Position numbers and translations under genes: made by a program. A DNA stretch of 64,000 bases, from IMG/VR virus record IMGVR_UViG_3300028920_000004, positions 1 to 64,000 of that record. One strand, written 5' to 3'. A model generated the notes under the pieces. The model searched no databases, was not told the DNA's origin, and worked only from the letters and a program-made list of their open reading frames with translations. Within the stretch, counting starts at the first letter, position 1. Each line of letters opens with the position of its first letter. Positions 62,049 through 64,000 of this stretch are shown one piece after another. Source of the stretch: a virus.

Positions 62049-63018
62049 CTTTAGGATTTAATTTATTCCAAATCCCTTCTTCTATTTCTTTCCAATCTTT
62101 AGGAGTTAATTTTTCAAGAAATTTATTTTTAGTTCCTTTCTTATTTTTAAATATATAGGTATTTTTCCTTATATCTACAACTCCAAATTGAATACCCTTA
62201 AACAATATAGATTCTTTTTGATTTATCTTTCCAGTATCATAAAACTTAATACAAGTTTTCCTATGAGGCTTCCCTCTTTTATTTTTTATACAATTCAATA
62301 TAATTTCATTCCCTATTCTTTCTTTTTCCCTTCCAGTTCCTTTATCTATACCTTTACTTCTTTTAAATTTTATACGAGTGTTATATAAATGTCTAAGGGC
62401 ATGTCCACCACTGGTAGTCTCAGGATTTCCAAACATAACCCCTACTTTTTCTCTAACCTGATTTACAAAAATAATAGTAGTTTTTTTATCCTCTATAGCT
62501 TCATAAACTTTTCCACATATAATAGAATTAACTCTTGCCTGTAAAGCCATAGTAGGTTCATCTGTTCCTCTATCTATTTGTTCTTTGGCTAATTGAGCAA
62601 CTATACTATCAATAATTATCAAATCTACTTCAGGTATCAGTTTAGGTAAAATATCTCCTATTTCCTCTAAATTTCGTGGAGTAAGTATTAACAATTTTTC
62701 ATTATCTACTCCTAAATGTTTAGCCCAAGATTTATCATAGGAATGTTCGGTATCTATATAAACCACGCTTTTTCCAAGTTTTTGATATTTCTTTATAATA
62801 AACAAACAAAACGTAGATTTTCCAGATGATTCATCTCCGAAAAATTCGATTTTATGTCCACCTTCACAAAGTCTTATACCACCATCCAAAACATAATCCA
62901 ACCCAAAAACTTCAGTTCTAACTATCTCACTTTCAGATATTTCAGAAGCTTTTTTTAATACATAATCCTTACCTAAAACTTTATATAATCTTTCTAATTT
63001 TTTATTATTTTCTAACAT
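62038..63018 (-). CDS. recA: RecA-family recombinase, 326 aa
   Basis: Walker A GDESSGKST (residues 61-69), VVYIDTEHSYD, VDLIIIDSIVAQL (Walker B), loop L1 region with GTDEPTMALQARVNSI, IFVNQVREKVGVMFGNPETTSGGHALRHL (L2 region with the RecA signature) and a shortened C-terminal domain. Promotes strand exchange in recombination-dependent replication, together with the Mre11/Rad50-like nuclease and resolvases. It is the first gene after a perfect promoter (63067-63038) with AGGAG before its ATG. Confidence 0.93.
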   Translation of the reverse strand: MLENNKKLERLYKVLGKDYVLKKASEISESEIVRTEVFGLDYVLDGGIRLCEGGHKIEFFGDESSGKSTFCLFIIKKYQKLGKSVVYIDTEHSYDKSWAKHLGVDNEKLLILTPRNLEEIGDILPKLIPEVDLIIIDSIVAQLAKEQIDRGTDEPTMALQARVNSIICGKVYEAIEDKKTTIIFVNQVREKVGVMFGNPETTSGGHALRHLYNTRIKFKRSKGIDKGTGREKERIGNEIILNCIKNKRGKPHRKTCIKFYDTGKINQKESILFKGIQFGVVDIRKNTYIFKNKKGTKNKFLEKLTPKDWKEIEEGIWNKLNPKGRS

Positions 63019-63037
63019 TAAAATCTCCTATATTATT

Positions 63038-63067
63038 ATTATACCATAAGATATATAAGGTTGTCAA
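63038..63067 (-). promoter_or_regulatory. Sigma70-type extended -10 promoter P3 for recA and downstream genes
   Basis: On the minus strand TTGACA (63067-63062) and TATAAT (63043-63038) are separated by 18 nt with TGG in front of the -10; the sequence TTGACAACC and ATGGTATAAT matches the two left-end promoters. It probably drives the long minus-strand operon starting with recA. Confidence 0.88.
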
Positions 63068-63092
63068 GCATTAATATCTACCTATTTTATTA

Positions 63093-63686
63093 CTAACTTT
63101 GTACTAATCCTGATAATGAAAGCACTATAGCATCTGCGGTATCATTTTCAGAAATCTTTAATTCAAGACTTAATGCTTTATTTACATATTCCACAATTTC
63201 TTTTTTCAGTTGATGAGATTTCAGTTTCTTTTTAGATTTTTTAAACTTTACTTTTGCCCTCGCAGATGTAGGATTTATTAATGTAGCATTATTGGCTATC
63301 CTTTTTAATCTATCATAAGTTAATATGCCATTGTAAGATAATAATTTAGTAGTAAATACAGAAAAACCATAAAAACAATCCTCTATTTTAACAAAATCAA
63401 ATTTATATTCTTGAGATAATTCGTCTTTAAATCTATCTAATTGCTCGGTAAAAAGGTCAACATTATCTAAAGCTTTTTTAGTTTTGCTTTTTGATTTACG
63501 AGGAATATTAGGAACTGTTATTTTATGGGTTTTTTCTAATATTACATAAGAAGAAGTAGTTTTTATTATAGCAAAAGCAGTATGATAAGTAGCGGTATCT
63601 GCCCCTATACTTGTTTTATTAGAATGTAACTTTACCCCAAGAAATTTCTCAACCGATTTTTTACTTACTTTTTTTATATATTTCAT
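63093..63686 (-). CDS. RuvC-like Holliday-junction resolvase (RNase H fold), 197 aa
   Basis: GADTATYHTAFAII gives the first catalytic Asp, FVKIEDCFYGF the Glu and ENDTADAIVLSLSGL the C-terminal Asp pair of RuvC/RNase H-type resolvases. The N terminus (KKVSKKSVEKFLGVKL) and the middle are basic, as expected for DNA binding. It lies upstream of the recA promoter and overlaps the next gene by 4 nt. Could alternatively process replication intermediates. Confidence 0.75.
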   Translation of the reverse strand: MKYIKKVSKKSVEKFLGVKLHSNKTSIGADTATYHTAFAIIKTTSSYVILEKTHKITVPNIPRKSKSKTKKALDNVDLFTEQLDRFKDELSQEYKFDFVKIEDCFYGFSVFTTKLLSYNGILTYDRLKRIANNATLINPTSARAKVKFKKSKKKLKSHQLKKEIVEYVNKALSLELKISENDTADAIVLSLSGLVQS

Positions 63687-63985
63687 TTCTTTTTATTTCC
63701 TTTTTTAGGTTTTTCATCTTCATCCAATTCATCAACTCGTACAAACTCTTTGGTTTCCCATATATATTTACAAGGAATTTCAAAATTTTTAATTCTTCTT
63801 TTAGCATCTCTAATTTTATCTATCACAAATTTCCCATATTCTCCTTTACTATCTTCTTCATAAATATATCTTACAGCAAAAGAAGGAAATTGAGTTATCA
63901 AATCTTTAGCTAACCATTGACCATTATCTCTTAATTGTACAAAGACTATTAATATGGATTGTTTATCTCTTGCTTTATCATTCAA
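63683..63985 (-). CDS. Hypothetical protein, 100 aa
   Basis: The start ATG (63985) is near the window edge; upstream context is missing. The product is a soluble alpha/beta chain (QSILIVFVQLRDNGQWLAKDLITQFPSFAVRYIYEED) with a Lys-rich tail. Coupled to the resolvase gene (ATGA). No family recognised. Confidence 0.5.
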   Translation of the reverse strand: MNDKARDKQSILIVFVQLRDNGQWLAKDLITQFPSFAVRYIYEEDSKGEYGKFVIDKIRDAKRRIKNFEIPCKYIWETKEFVRVDELDEDEKPKKGNKKK

Positions 63986-64000
63986 ATGTTTAAGAATTTT

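Noticed and set aside
1-64000. CRISPR arrays, transposases, integrases, reverse transcriptases or diversity-generating elements
   Set aside because: No regularly spaced repeats or characteristic protein motifs were found; the only mobile element recognised is the intein.

Overview
The window is most simply read as the genome, or most of it, of an AT-rich tailed bacteriophage (roughly 28-30% G+C by eye) with siphovirus-type architecture. Support comes from a terminase pair, portal, prohead protease with a nested scaffold, major capsid protein, connectors, tail tube, tail chaperone-like genes, a long tape measure protein and distal tail/fibre genes; no tail sheath was seen. The host is a bacterium that uses sigma70-type promoters and strong GGAGG ribosome sites. 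KdsA and a KpsC/KpsS-like enzyme hint at a Gram-negative host with Kdo-containing glycans, but this is inference.

Layout: positions 1-2.4 kb hold small early or accessory genes (two Cys-rich mini-proteins, three membrane or amphipathic proteins). One of these ends in a GGGAAAG slippery heptamer placed directly before its stop codon, with an open -1 frame beyond it. A strong terminator and a second copy of a TTGACA/TATAAT promoter cassette follow. Positions 2.6-32.7 kb form the plus-strand morphogenesis operon: terminase, beta-propeller protein, portal (with a ChaB-like tail), protease/zinc-ribbon/scaffold polyprotein, capsid, connectors, fibres (LamG and beta-helix-like regions), tail tube, chaperone-like genes, an intein-containing tape measure gene, Dit-like duplicates and large tail proteins.

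Positions 32.6-47.7 kb (minus strand) form the most unusual part: a surface-glycan and sulfation island. It encodes KdsA (Kdo-8-P synthase), a KpsC/KpsS-like capsule transferase, three paralogous GT-A glycosyltransferases, three sulfotransferases of different families, APS kinase, a PiT/CysP-like anion (probably sulfate) permease, a HIGH-type nucleotidyltransferase, a PRK/uridine-kinase-like P-loop kinase, a SAM methyltransferase, a HAD phosphatase, a CX5R phosphatase, a cupin, a DUF115-like protein, an anchored trypsin-like protease and a transglutaminase-like protein. Together these could import sulfate, make PAPS and build or modify a sulfated glycan on the infected cell or the virion. A canonical ATP sulfurylase is not visible.

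Positions 47.7-64 kb (minus strand) are the replication, recombination and nucleotide-metabolism region: gp46/gp47-like (Rad50/Mre11) subunits, MazG, a HTH-metallophosphoesterase, a PD-(D/E)XK nuclease, family B DNA polymerase, polynucleotide kinase, RlaP-like nucleotidyltransferase, HD protein, RecA behind a third copy of the same promoter type, and a RuvC-like resolvase, interspersed with many small zinc-ribbon or membrane proteins. Genes overlap or abut almost everywhere, so very long operons are likely. I saw no tRNA, rRNA, CRISPR array, transposase or integrase, and no lysis enzyme that I can name with confidence.
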